Source: Pseudomonas mediterranea CFBP 5447 (lineage in GTDB: Bacteria; Pseudomonadota; Gammaproteobacteria; Pseudomonadales; Pseudomonadaceae). From it: a stretch of 64,000 nt of DNA. The DNA lies in NCBI RefSeq assembly GCF_000774145.1, contig NZ_KN322985.1, forward strand, positions 836,710 through 900,709, written 5' to 3'. Positions 33,889 to 42,963 of this stretch are shown here, one piece after another (position 1 is the stretch's first letter; the number at the start of each line of letters is the position of its first letter). The notes below the pieces were generated by a model. The model searched no databases and was not told the origin of the DNA. It worked only from the letters and a program-made list of their open reading frames with translations. The position numbers and the translations under genes are program-made.

Positions 33889-36606
33889 TTACCCCACAGA
33901 GTCCTTTGAGGCATTGGTTGCCCATTGCATCACAAATGCCGCGACCCGTTGTTCAATGTGGCTTTCAACGGTTCGCAAACGCAGTAAAGGGATACCGCAC
34001 TTGCTCAGGATGCTGTCTTTCAAGGCGTCGAGTCTCGCCTGCTCCGGCGTGTCATGGCTGCCTCCATCAACTTCCAGTACGCCCAGCGGTGTTTTTCCAA
34101 CCTTGAAATAGAGCACGAAATCACAACTGGAGCCGTTGCCCATGAACTCCAGCTCCCGCGGGGTCAGGCTCCCGCTGAGGGTTGAGGCCACTTGCTTCAA
34201 CGGAACCTGCGAGTGAAACATGAGCCCCCGGCAAATCTCCTGTTCCAACGTCTCGCGCAGGATCTGCGCCATGATTCGTTCGGACTTGTAGTCGGAATCG
34301 TCCTGTCGCAATCGCTTATTGAGGCGTTCGAGCGATTGATCGTACTCCGCATAAAGTAGATCGAAGGCCGAGATCACTGGCGCACGATGCACCTGTCTTT
34401 CCTCGGCGTAATATTCGATGTAACGCACCAGCGCTGCGATATGCCCATTGTTCGCCGTGAAAACATTATCTCCCGTGACCAAGGTAAATCGTTTTTTAGC
34501 TCGAGACACAGCTACATTGACCATACGTGCGTCATCCACGAACGTCAGAAACTTCGAAGTAGTACTTTTCTTGTCCAACACGGTGGAAAAAACGATCTCG
34601 TCGCATTCCCGCCCTTGGAACTTGTGCACGGTGTCATTGACGAAGTCAGTCGGCAAAAGCGTGCCAGAGAGAGTGGCCTGTGCCCTGAATGGTGCAATGA
34701 AGCCTCTGCCATCCTCGCCCTCCCAGGCACTTTCGCCCTCTCCCTCCAACGTCGCCAACAGCGAATCCAGTTCCCGGAGATTAGTGGTCTTTCGCGTGTG
34801 GTTACCCTTGGCGGTGATCAGCAGTGACAGAGGATTATTCCCGTTCTCCTTCGTCATCGGGACCAACTGATCGTCGTAAAACTGCTGATTGCAAAACTGG
34901 ATGATCCGCGGGTGACAGCGATAGTGCTCCTTGAGTAGCGTCGTCGGAATGGAGCCGTTGAAAACACGGACGCACGAATCAAGCAGGCTGTAGGTCTCAC
35001 AATCGTAGTGTTCTTTATCTTGAGGCACTGCCAGGTTCAGCTTTGTCGGAACGTGCGCCAGCTGTTTCCTGTCACCAACGATGATTAGCTGCTTTGCGCA
35101 ACCCAACGCCAATACTCCCGGAACAATGTCCTGCTGCGAGGCTTCGTCGATAATCACGTAGTCGAGCATCGCCCCGGCTGGAAGCGAGTTGATTATCGAA
35201 TGCGTACTGCTGGAAATAATCGGATATCGTTTCACGAACTCATCGAATCTGCGCTTGTAGGTTCTAGCCTCAAAGGGGTCGGGAGTCGGTATCTGTCGAT
35301 GCAGGTGCTGCTTGAGGTATTTCATCGAAATGCCAGTCAACGCATCCAGCAAAGCCTGGTAATTGCCGAGTCGCAACGACTGCTGATGGGTTTCCAACAG
35401 CAAATTTTTTTCCTGTAGCGCCTTATCGTAATAATGGAGTTGCAGGCCATAGAACATTGACTGACGCTTTTCCCAGTTGTCGAACGGCCGGGTGCGTAGA
35501 ATCCTGAAATTGAACAGTAGTTCGATTCTGTCTTTGATCCTGACGCGACTACCTCCCAGGTGGCTCAGATACGCCATCAGGTCCGAAGACTTTTGCGGGG
35601 TCAGCTTGTATTTGTCCAGGGCCGGTATCTGTACGCCGTTATCCTGTTGCCATTGCTGCAGATAGCGGCGCTCCACCTCCAGCTCATTGATTTCAACCTG
35701 CAACTGTGCCACCGCATTACGGGTACTCAGATACCCCTTGAGCTGCTGCAGGACTACCTGGATCTGCTCCATCGAAGGCGTAGCTTCGGGAACCGCTGAG
35801 GGCCGAGGACGCGGATTGGCGAAAAATTTCTTGCGATTCTCGGTACTACCCAACTCGGCGACCAGATAATCGAGGCCGGACTTGCCCAATTTTTCGCAGA
35901 CATTCGCGACGGCCGAATTGTTATTGGACACCACCGCCACCGTTTTTCCACGCAACAAGATATTAGCGATGATGTTCAGAATGGTTTGGGTCTTGCCTGT
36001 GCCGGGAGGGCCCTCGATCAGGCTGATCTGCGACATGAAGGCCTGCTCAACGGCCTGTAGCTGGCTTTCATTGATGCCAAAAGGAAATATGAAATCACCC
36101 GCTTGTGCCTGCGGTCCATTCTGTCCGGAACAGTAGGCATGCAACGCCGTATCAGCGCATGAGGGAAGTGCATTCAGTTGGCGCAGCACATTTTCAGCGA
36201 TCACCTTGTCCGCAGGTTTCGCAGCCTGATCAACCCGGCCATTGGCCACGGAAAGAAAATAGTGGAAGAGTTGTTCGTTCTTGATTTTCGTCGACGCGAC
36301 AAACTCGATATCGCTCAGCTTGAACACGTAACTTTTTGTATTTTCGGAGTACTGGACAATGGCGTATTTCTCGCCGTAGATCACAGCCTTCTCGACGGAA
36401 CTGAGCACCGCACTGCCCTTCGTGCGCAGAAGTTGGTTACTCAATACTCGAGTAGGAACGACTTCACATTCTTCAAGCGGACTGGAGAAACGCTTCCCGG
36501 AAGGAAAATGACAAACCAGCATGAGTGCGCTGCTTCCGTCCCTCTTGATCGACCAGTCGCTGATCTGCCGGGTCTTATCCTCACCGCGCACCTTGATAAA
36601 AACCAT
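33889..36606 (-). CDS. SF1 (UPF1-like) helicase fused to a C-terminal nuclease domain
   Basis: This is a 905-aa protein. The helicase has INESQLQAV with the P-loop GPPGTGKT (199-206), VIIDEAS (484-490), GDRKQLAHVP (511-520), HYRCHPRIIQF, VHKFQGRECDEIVF and VAVSRAKKRF (698-706). The region at 275-460 is a long insertion, partly coiled coil. The last 130 residues look like a PD-(D/E)XK nuclease of the DUF2726/DUF559 type (SCDFVLYFKVGK, LGVLEVDGGSHD; D829, E845, D847). Helicase-nuclease fusions of this build occur in phage-defence loci. Two co-oriented small genes lie 126 bases upstream. The substrate is unknown; defence is inferred. Confidence 0.85.
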   Translation of the reverse strand: MVFIKVRGEDKTRQISDWSIKRDGSSALMLVCHFPSGKRFSSPLEECEVVPTRVLSNQLLRTKGSAVLSSVEKAVIYGEKYAIVQYSENTKSYVFKLSDIEFVASTKIKNEQLFHYFLSVANGRVDQAAKPADKVIAENVLRQLNALPSCADTALHAYCSGQNGPQAQAGDFIFPFGINESQLQAVEQAFMSQISLIEGPPGTGKTQTILNIIANILLRGKTVAVVSNNNSAVANVCEKLGKSGLDYLVAELGSTENRKKFFANPRPRPSAVPEATPSMEQIQVVLQQLKGYLSTRNAVAQLQVEINELEVERRYLQQWQQDNGVQIPALDKYKLTPQKSSDLMAYLSHLGGSRVRIKDRIELLFNFRILRTRPFDNWEKRQSMFYGLQLHYYDKALQEKNLLLETHQQSLRLGNYQALLDALTGISMKYLKQHLHRQIPTPDPFEARTYKRRFDEFVKRYPIISSSTHSIINSLPAGAMLDYVIIDEASQQDIVPGVLALGCAKQLIIVGDRKQLAHVPTKLNLAVPQDKEHYDCETYSLLDSCVRVFNGSIPTTLLKEHYRCHPRIIQFCNQQFYDDQLVPMTKENGNNPLSLLITAKGNHTRKTTNLRELDSLLATLEGEGESAWEGEDGRGFIAPFRAQATLSGTLLPTDFVNDTVHKFQGRECDEIVFSTVLDKKSTTSKFLTFVDDARMVNVAVSRAKKRFTLVTGDNVFTANNGHIAALVRYIEYYAEERQVHRAPVISAFDLLYAEYDQSLERLNKRLRQDDSDYKSERIMAQILRETLEQEICRGLMFHSQVPLKQVASTLSGSLTPRELEFMGNGSSCDFVLYFKVGKTPLGVLEVDGGSHDTPEQARLDALKDSILSKCGIPLLRLRTVESHIEQRVAAFVMQWATNASKDSVG

Positions 36607-36732
36607 ATTTCCCTTACTCAGACTTGTGCAACGCCTGGAGACGTCCGTGTTGTCGAAATCAATTAAGATGGTCGCCGAATAGATTATTCAGCTATCTCAA
36701 CGACTGCGCTCAGCCAAAACAGCAATTACCTG

Positions 36733-37257
36733 TTACTCAGCCAAAGCTCCCAACTTTTTAAAATCCAAGCCAGGTAAACGTCGGCCCTCTTTCGCAACGT
36801 TGATCTGCCAAGCTGCCTGAGCCACATCCAATACGTTCCTGGTAAGCGAATAACTGCCCCTGCCCTGCAACCAGGTCAGAACGTCCGCCAAATGCCAGAT
36901 AGATGCACTGCCCTCGTGTACGGGCGTCGGGAAGCTGCTCGGGTGGGCCAACATCAACTTGCGCATGTTCTGCCGAGACACGCCGACGATCTCGGCTACA
37001 TCGGTTAACCCGACCAGATCAGGAGCGGCCTCGATCAGTCTGGCCGAGGGCACCGCACGACGGACATCGCCCAGAGCACTAAGCACGGCCGTGATTGCAT
37101 CAGGAGCATCACGGGTGAACTCAAGAGCCAGCCGTCCTGGCTGTCCAATCCCAACCAGGGCGTCGTCGCAGCCCGCTGCACCCAGCCGCTCCACCAGTTC
37201 ATCCGAGGTACGGCCATCATCAGCAAGCTGATATTTCAGGGTAAAGGTATATTCCAT
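36733..37257 (-). CDS. HTH protein, likely antitoxin/regulator partner of the HicA-like gene
   Basis: The 174-aa protein has an N-terminal alpha/beta region (MEYTFTLKYQLADDGRTSDE) and a MerR/AlpA-like helix-turn-helix near the middle (LVGLTDVAEIVGVSRQNMRK, then SIWHLADVLTWLQGRG). ATG 37257 lies four bases after the stop of the 91-aa gene upstream, so they form one unit. The order small toxin-like gene then DNA-binding partner is that of hicAB. No terminator is seen before the helicase gene. A regulator of that gene is an alternative reading. Confidence 0.7.
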   Translation of the reverse strand: MEYTFTLKYQLADDGRTSDELVERLGAAGCDDALVGIGQPGRLALEFTRDAPDAITAVLSALGDVRRAVPSARLIEAAPDLVGLTDVAEIVGVSRQNMRKLMLAHPSSFPTPVHEGSASIWHLADVLTWLQGRGSYSLTRNVLDVAQAAWQINVAKEGRRLPGLDFKKLGALAE

Positions 37258-37261
37258 TGTC

Positions 37262-37537
37262 TTACTCCTCAGCATCGTCATCAGCCTCGCAACGATTGCG
37301 ATGGGTAGTGCAATTGTCCACGACGCGTCGTAATGCTCGTGCATGATTGCCAGGGTTTCTCGGCGTGCTCCATATCGACGTGATACAGAACTCACCGCAA
37401 CGACACTCCTCGTCGTTATATGGACAATAAGCCCGCCCCCAGGCGTGACCGCCACCGACCTCTATGCGCCACCCCAGCGCTTCGGCATGCCTCAGCGCTT
37501 CTTCGACTTCCTTTTTCGGATGCGAGGGACGAATCAT
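37262..37537 (-). CDS. Small HicA-like protein (candidate toxin)
   Basis: This 91-aa protein matches the alpha-beta-beta-beta-alpha plan of HicA mRNA-interferase toxins: a helix (KEVEEALRHAEALGWRIE), strands with a GH turn (VGGGHAWGRAYCP), then TSIWSTPRNPGNHARALRRV, which resembles the HicA VPRH region and last helix. A cysteine-rich insertion (CPYNDEECRCGEFC) is unusual. GGAGAG precedes ATG 37537. The HTH gene begins four bases after its stop. HicA membership is inferred from pattern and order, not a direct match. Confidence 0.65.
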   Translation of the reverse strand: MIRPSHPKKEVEEALRHAEALGWRIEVGGGHAWGRAYCPYNDEECRCGEFCITSIWSTPRNPGNHARALRRVVDNCTTHRNRCEADDDAEE

Positions 37538-37721
37538 CAATGCTCTCCAGTATTCGCATGACCTGCCTGGTTGTCAAATGACAACTTTATCCTTCCACTG
37601 GATGATAGACATTCCCGGCGCACCGACGAGGGCCGAATCGTAGCGAAAGGTGACGGTACCGGACGGCTTTTTTTTCAGGGGCCAGAACAGCGCGGAGGAA
37701 AACGGTAAGGCCAGCAAAAAT

Positions 37722-37758
37722 GAAAAAGCCCTGTAGAGGTTATCCACAGGGCTTTTTC
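37722..37758. terminator. Bidirectional terminator upstream of the HicA-like gene
   Basis: GAAAAAGCCCTGT pairs with ACAGGGCTTTTTC across an 11-base loop, 21 bases after the stop of the DUF6632 gene on the minus strand. It separates that gene from the toxin-like gene. Confidence 0.88.
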
Positions 37759-37779
37759 AGCTACACCGCAACGCATGGA

Positions 37780-38187
37780 TCAACCCGCCAGCAAACGCGC
37801 CTTCTCGCCACGGGGTGTGAAGAACGCCAGCGCCGCCGCGACCACGAACAACGCAGGCACATCGCCGAGCAAGTGGCCGTAATGGCTCATGCCGTCCATC
37901 CCGACACCAAAGGACTGCACGGCCATGATTGCGCCATGTACGACGCTGGACCAGACCGTGAACCAGATCAGGCTCAGGTGCTTCAGCGGATCCCGTGAAG
38001 CCCTCAGCAGGAATACGCCGAGGGTCGCGTAGAGGCCGACGATCATCAGCGGATAGTCGGAATGACCGCTGTGCCATGTCCATCCGGATGGCCATAGCAA
38101 CATCAGCGGCCAGATCGCAAACACGGAGATCAGACCCACCACGATCAAAACCATGCGCAGGGCGGTGAGTCTTTGGGGGTCGTTCAT
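37780..38187 (-). CDS. DUF6632 family membrane protein
   Basis: A 135-aa protein with about four membrane helices, recognised as DUF6632 by the pattern WPLMLLWPSGWTWHSGHSDY and WFTVWSSVVHGAIMAVQSF. A histidine-bearing loop (MSHYGHLLGDVP) separates the last helices. No function is assigned to the family. The ATG at 38187 gives the start MNDPQRLTALRMVLIVVG. A strong terminator follows. It is isolated between unrelated genes. Confidence 0.78.
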   Translation of the reverse strand: MNDPQRLTALRMVLIVVGLISVFAIWPLMLLWPSGWTWHSGHSDYPLMIVGLYATLGVFLLRASRDPLKHLSLIWFTVWSSVVHGAIMAVQSFGVGMDGMSHYGHLLGDVPALFVVAAALAFFTPRGEKARLLAG

Positions 38188-38285
38188 GGCGGGCTCCTTC
38201 TTATTGTGACGAGGCTTTCGCCGGAACCGGACGCTGGTGAGTATAGGACGCAACTCGGATGTAGCGCGTTGTTGAAGTCGGGAGG

Positions 38286-39569
38286 CTATCCCAGCAGTTG
38301 AAAAACAAAAGATTTATTGCTTGCGTCGTCGGCGCGCAGGTGACCTGCTACAACAATGGCGTTGTTGCTCTGAAGTGCAATGGCAGCACGGTCTACTTTT
38401 TTACCCAACCTAATGGATTTCCAGCCTACATCATTGAAAGAGGTGTCCGGCTTCCCGGTTGGCATATGGCGGCCGATAATTATATTTCTCTCGGCATAGG
38501 TCAATATGCCACAAGTCACAATATGGGCGTCCGACTGAATCGCGCAACCGGTCCAGAACGAGCCTTGGTTGTCCACCGTTGGTTGAATCACGGGTCTACC
38601 CCCGTTGAAATCCATGTCCTGGGTTCCGTCTTGGTTCAGGCTCGCCAACACACCATTCGAAAAATGAACAACTTCGCGAGCCCCCGTACCGCCACAGCCC
38701 AAGAGCTTTGAGTTTTTTTGAAGGACAAGTTTATCAATATCCCCAGGGCTCTGGTTGTTAAAGACAAAGCCATCGACGCCAAAGTCAACGTCAAGTTCTC
38801 CTCTCGTGTTGACGCGCGCCCAAGCTCTGAGGGCACCCACTTGGTCACTTACCAAATAACCCGCCAAATAAAGGTGCTGGTCAATTCTGAGTGTCTGAGC
38901 CAAGACGGTGTCGTATTGGGGATGCTCGATGACGGCGGCGCCATTGTTGCCGAATTCTTTTATGAAATAACCACCTTCATCAAAGTGCATGATGAGTGTC
39001 ACGTTTTTTCTGTTGTGTACTCCTTTCAAACCGACATAAATATTTCCGTTATCAACAATGCACGACAGCCTTGGGTTGGAGGCGACGTAATCAGGGGTTG
39101 GATCTTCCTCGGTGATAAAAGTGGGCAACTGAATATTTGTATAGTCATAAGTAGGCACGAGATGCCCGGAAACCCCAAAACTTTGATCCAGTGTTCCGTC
39201 AGGGTGGTAGCGGGCAAGCCCAAGCATGATTGGGCCACGGGAATTGCTTTGAGTAAGGCCTACGAGCAGGATTTTTCCATCGGGTAATATTTTGATGTCC
39301 ATACCCATGGAGTAAGCGTCAGGCATAAAGTCGCCGATAACTGATTCCCCGTTGTTGAAATTCCGATTTCTGGTGCCGTCAGGATTCAGGGCGGTGATGA
39401 TATAACCGCCCATATTGGTGGCTACGGCGCCAGCTATGTATATCTTTCCTGCGGAATCAGTGACGACGGCGGCTGCGATTTCGCCCGGGATAGTCAAAAG
39501 TTGGCCATCGTTGAATGCGGGGTCGAAATCACCAGGTTGTTGTCGTTCGGTTGTGTTATTGGAAATCAT
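38286..39569 (-). CDS. Delta-60 repeat protein (beta-propeller-like)
   Basis: This 427-aa protein is built from about seven repeats of 45-60 residues marked by NPDGTRNRNFNNG, HPDGTLDQSFGVSG, NTRGELDVDFGVDG, NQDGTQDMDFNGG and MPTGKPDTSFNDVG, with intervening hydrophobic strands. This is the delta-60 pattern first seen in delta-proteobacteria and now scattered elsewhere. No signal peptide or membrane helix is seen, and the role is unknown. AGGA precedes ATG 39569 at good spacing. The lower GC suggests acquisition. Confidence 0.8.
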   Translation of the reverse strand: MISNNTTERQQPGDFDPAFNDGQLLTIPGEIAAAVVTDSAGKIYIAGAVATNMGGYIITALNPDGTRNRNFNNGESVIGDFMPDAYSMGMDIKILPDGKILLVGLTQSNSRGPIMLGLARYHPDGTLDQSFGVSGHLVPTYDYTNIQLPTFITEEDPTPDYVASNPRLSCIVDNGNIYVGLKGVHNRKNVTLIMHFDEGGYFIKEFGNNGAAVIEHPQYDTVLAQTLRIDQHLYLAGYLVSDQVGALRAWARVNTRGELDVDFGVDGFVFNNQSPGDIDKLVLQKNSKLLGCGGTGAREVVHFSNGVLASLNQDGTQDMDFNGGRPVIQPTVDNQGSFWTGCAIQSDAHIVTCGILTYAERNIIIGRHMPTGKPDTSFNDVGWKSIRLGKKVDRAAIALQSNNAIVVAGHLRADDASNKSFVFQLLG

Positions 39570-39709
39570 GTCTATGTCCTTTCGGCAGGAGATGCAGAGG
39601 GCTAGGTAATCTGTAGAGGTGGCATCAGATAGGTGCCTGCAGTGTTGCTGCTGCAGCATGATGGTAGGGGGCGATCAACCCTCTGTAAGCTGTCAGGAAT
39701 GACAGTTTT

Positions 39710-39784
39710 TTAGTCGGAGTTGCGCTGATAGAAGTTTTTTTTAGCGCTTTTAGTCAGCTCTGCTGCTGGTTTTTTGTTGGTCAT
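39710..39784 (-). CDS. Possible 24-aa lysine-rich peptide
   Basis: An ATG at 39784 preceded by CAGGAA opens 24 codons beginning MTNKKPAAELTKSAKKN. It lies upstream of the delta-60 gene on the same strand. With no comparison available, it may be chance. Confidence 0.2.
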   Translation of the reverse strand: MTNKKPAAELTKSAKKNFYQRNSD

Positions 39785-39942
39785 TTCCTGTTCTTTATTT
39801 GCTCTGCGCTAAATACGCAGGAGCGACCTATTCGATCCATACCCAGACTACTACTGAGTTTCCAGCGTTTCGAAAATGTAACTATTACCATGCTTAGTGA
39901 CTTATAAAGCTGCGAGAATTTACCAAACTCCAAAAAATTAAA

Positions 39943-39962
39943 AGCCCGCTATTACACGGGCC
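39943..39962 (-). terminator. Terminator of the trehalose PTS operon
   Basis: On the minus strand GCCCG pairs with CGGGC over an eight-base loop and is followed by TTTTAATTTTTT. It is about 105 bases after the EIIB-like gene, the last of the operon. Confidence 0.65.
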
Positions 39963-40066
39963 TTCGATTGTCAGTGGATACCGGTCAGAACCCGATGTCC
40001 AATCATCCCCACTTCGGCGGCATGCTCAGCTATGTACCCGACTCTACCGCCAGCCATCTTGACGGT

Positions 40067-40354
40067 TCAGGACGGCAAACCGGTGATCAGGTGCACCACA
40101 CCGTTGTCCAGCGACAACATCCCAGCCACCCCGGCGGCCTTCAACCCCGCCCGGTCTATCCGGGCGATATCTCGCAACTCCACGCGCAACCGCGTCAGTG
40201 CCACGGGCTGATGGTGCTTGAGATTATCTGCGCCGCCCAATGCGGCGACGATAGCCGGTGCGACGCCATCAACCGATGCCGCCAGCTTGGGCTCATCCGG
40301 CACCAGGTCCGGGGTCAGGGCTTTCCAGAATGTCCGCTGCAGTTTGTCAAACAT
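40067..40354 (-). CDS. PTS EIIB-like protein lacking the active-site cysteine
   Basis: This 95-aa protein has the fold pattern of a glucose-type EIIB domain: NLKHHQPVALTRLRVELRD aligned to the usual CxTRLR segment, then AGLKAAGVAGMLSLDNGVVH. The phosphorylated cysteine is replaced by alanine (A52). The start ATG lies two bases after the stop of the EIIA-HPr-EI gene (TGAACATG), so it is made together with it. It cannot carry phosphate in the normal way, so it may be structural, regulatory or decayed. TreB has its own EIIB with C28. Confidence 0.75.
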   Translation of the reverse strand: MFDKLQRTFWKALTPDLVPDEPKLAASVDGVAPAIVAALGGADNLKHHQPVALTRLRVELRDIARIDRAGLKAAGVAGMLSLDNGVVHLITGLPS

Positions 40355-40356
40355 GT

Positions 40357-42891
40357 TCAATGCTCCATGGCCAGTATGGTCGGGTCGACCGTGGATGAAT
40401 GCGTACGCAGGATACCGCGCACCTGTTCGGCGCTTTCCCGACCCAGGGCCAGTTGGGCAAGCCTGCGGCATTCACTTAGGTCCCATTCACGCACGCACGC
40501 TTTTATTGTTGGAATCAACGGCACGCTGACCGAGAGTTCATCCACACCAAGCCCCAGCAAAACCGGTATCGCCAAGGGTTCCGATGCCAGTGCGCCACAT
40601 ACCCCGACCCATTTGCCCTGGGCATGCGCGGCATCGACGGTACGAGCGATCAGCCGCAGCACCGAGGGATGCAGGCTGTCGGCCTGGCTGGCCAGGCGTG
40701 GATGGTCTCGGTCCATGGCCATGGTGTACTGGGTCAGGTCGTTGGTGCCGATGGAAAAGAAATCCACTTCGGAAGCGAACAGGTCAGCCATCAGGGCCGC
40801 CGCCGGAACCTCGATCATGATCCCCAGTTTCGGCTGCTCCTTCAGGCCCAGGTTGCCAACCTCTTCTTCCAGTATCCGCCGCGCCAGGCGCAATTCCGAC
40901 AGTTGCGTAACCATGGGCAGCATGATGTGCAGGCGCGCCATTGCGGAGCAGGCGAGTATCGCCCGGAACTGCTCGCGCAACAGTTGCGGCCGGTCCAGGC
41001 ACAAGCGAATCCCGCGCATGCCCAGAAACGGATTGGCCTCGCGCTCCATCGGTACATAGGCCAATGGCTTGTCCCCACCCACGTCCAGGGTGCGCACCAC
41101 CAGGTTGCGCTCCGGGCCCAGCGCTCGGGCGACGGCGCTGTACAGGGCTGCCTGTTCGTCGTGCCCCGGTGGTTGCGTGCGATCCAGGTAAAGCAGTTCG
41201 GAGCGCAGCAGCCCCACCCCTTCACCTCCCAGGGTCATGGCCTGCTCCACGTCCCGTAACGAACCGACATTGGCGCTGATCTCTACGCGGTGACCGTCGA
41301 GGGTTCGGGCCGGCAGGGCCGATTGTTCGAGGTCTCGCTGGCGGCGCTGACGCTGCTCGTCACGCTGGGCGCGGAATTGTTCGATCCGGGTCTGATCGGG
41401 ATTCAAATGCAATTCGCCGCTGTCGGCATCCAGCAACACCTGGGTGCCATTGGCGACAGCCAGCACCTGTCCATGCATGCCACACAACGACGGCAAGCCC
41501 AGCGCTCGGGCGAGAATCGCCACATGGCTGGTCGCACCGCCATCAACCGTGACAAAACCGGCTATTCGCGAGGTATCCAGACTGGCGGTCTGGGAGGGTG
41601 TCAGTTGCTCGGCCACCAGGATCGCACGCTCGGGCAATGTCCAGGCGTGTTCCTGTACCCCCAGGATCAACTTGAGCACCCGTTGCCCGACATCGGCCAG
41701 GTCCATTGCCCGTTCGACCAGCAAAGCACTGCCCAATTGCTGGAACAGTGCAGCGGTGGCCTCCGTAGCCGCGTTCCAGGCGAATGCCGCGCTCTTGCCC
41801 TCGAGGACAAGGGCTTGAGCGTGCTCCAGCAGGGTGGGATCTTCCAGCAACGCTTCATGGGCACGAAAAATCTGCGCCTGGACACTGCCTGCCGCTTCGC
41901 GTTGCAAGGTTCGCAACGCTTCAGCCGCCTGACCCAGCGCCTGGTCCAGGGCCGCTTGTTCAACCTGAATCCCGAGGCCCGCTTCGTCGATGTCCAGTAC
42001 CTGCGAAGCGACTTGAACCACCTCGCCAAACGCCAGGCCGGGTGAAGCACAGACACCTCGCAGCCGGTCCGACATCGACGGTTCGGCCACGGGGGACGCC
42101 ACCGGCGTCAACGGTACGGCAACCGTTTCGCCGCATCCCGACAGCAACAGGTGTTCCAAGGCTTCGATGGCTTGCCCGGCCTGAGGGCCGGAAGCGCTGA
42201 TCTGCACGCTGTCGCCCTTGGCCGTTTGCAGCGCCATGATCGCCACCACGGACTTGGCATTGGCACCGGCCTGCTGCCGATGCAGGCAGATGTCGGCATC
42301 GAATTCCTTGGCCGCCTCGGCGAACACCGCAGCAGGGCGAGCATGCAGGCCACATTCGTTGGGCACGATCAATGGCCTGGAAAACAGCGCCGAGCCCTGT
42401 TGCGCACCCGCGGCAGGCCTTGGTTCGCCCAAGCTGACTTGCAGCAGCGGGTCGCCACTCTCGACGCAGGAAGCCTGGTCTGCCAGCACGCTGAAAGGCT
42501 CGCCGCTGACCACCAGCACCAACGTCAACAGGCTGCGTGCATGGAGGGCGATGTAGTCGGCATCAAAATCGATCAGGGGCTGCCCGGCCTCGACGCGTTG
42601 ACCCGCTTCCACCCGGGGAGTAAAGCCCTTGCCCGCCAGGTTCACCGTGTCCAGGCCAATGTGCATCAGCACCTGGACGCCGTTTTCCCCAGTGATACTC
42701 AGCGCATGGCCGCTGCCCTGGAGCGTGCCGACGACACCGGCCATCGGTGCGCAGAGGGTCTGGGACGTCGGGTCGATGCAGATCCCATCCCCCACTACAC
42801 GACTGGAGAAGACCGGATCCGGTACATCGTCCAAAGGCATCAGGACCCCGGATAACGGCGCGAGCAATTGCAAGGGTTGCGTTGTGTTCAT
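40357..42891 (-). CDS. PTS EIIA(Glc)-HPr-EI fusion protein
   Basis: This 844-aa cytoplasmic phosphotransferase carries three modules: EIIA-Glc (1-155, with H62 and phospho-H77 in VLMHIGLDT), HPr (about 170-258, phospho-H183 in GLHARPA), and enzyme I (about 275 to the end, H456 in GGATSHVAILA, MRGIRLCLDRPQLL, VCGALASEP). It moves phosphate from PEP to the EIIB of TreB, so the locus is self-sufficient. ATG 42891 has AGGTGAAG upstream. Pseudomonads use such fusions for fructose or N-acetylglucosamine; here trehalose is indicated by the neighbours. Confidence 0.92.
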   Translation of the reverse strand: MNTTQPLQLLAPLSGVLMPLDDVPDPVFSSRVVGDGICIDPTSQTLCAPMAGVVGTLQGSGHALSITGENGVQVLMHIGLDTVNLAGKGFTPRVEAGQRVEAGQPLIDFDADYIALHARSLLTLVLVVSGEPFSVLADQASCVESGDPLLQVSLGEPRPAAGAQQGSALFSRPLIVPNECGLHARPAAVFAEAAKEFDADICLHRQQAGANAKSVVAIMALQTAKGDSVQISASGPQAGQAIEALEHLLLSGCGETVAVPLTPVASPVAEPSMSDRLRGVCASPGLAFGEVVQVASQVLDIDEAGLGIQVEQAALDQALGQAAEALRTLQREAAGSVQAQIFRAHEALLEDPTLLEHAQALVLEGKSAAFAWNAATEATAALFQQLGSALLVERAMDLADVGQRVLKLILGVQEHAWTLPERAILVAEQLTPSQTASLDTSRIAGFVTVDGGATSHVAILARALGLPSLCGMHGQVLAVANGTQVLLDADSGELHLNPDQTRIEQFRAQRDEQRQRRQRDLEQSALPARTLDGHRVEISANVGSLRDVEQAMTLGGEGVGLLRSELLYLDRTQPPGHDEQAALYSAVARALGPERNLVVRTLDVGGDKPLAYVPMEREANPFLGMRGIRLCLDRPQLLREQFRAILACSAMARLHIMLPMVTQLSELRLARRILEEEVGNLGLKEQPKLGIMIEVPAAALMADLFASEVDFFSIGTNDLTQYTMAMDRDHPRLASQADSLHPSVLRLIARTVDAAHAQGKWVGVCGALASEPLAIPVLLGLGVDELSVSVPLIPTIKACVREWDLSECRRLAQLALGRESAEQVRGILRTHSSTVDPTILAMEH

Positions 42892-42963
42892 GACTTCACC
42901 TGCTGCTGTCTATTCTTGTTGGCATCGCGGCTATGAAGGCTCCGCCGACACGTACTACATGGG

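Larger units (their letters stand above)
39570..40066. other. AT-rich intergenic region before the delta-60 gene
   Basis: This is a 497-base, AT-rich gap. It holds a small candidate frame (39710-39784), a short hairpin with a T-run at 39690-39710, and the terminator of the PTS operon at 39943-39962. Nothing else was recognised. Confidence 0.5.

Noticed and set aside
39690..39705. LexA-box-like sequence CTGT-N8-ACAG upstream of the delta-60 gene
   Set aside because: The N8 is not AT-rich, it is over 120 bases from the gene, and it is followed by a T-run, so a small hairpin is as likely.
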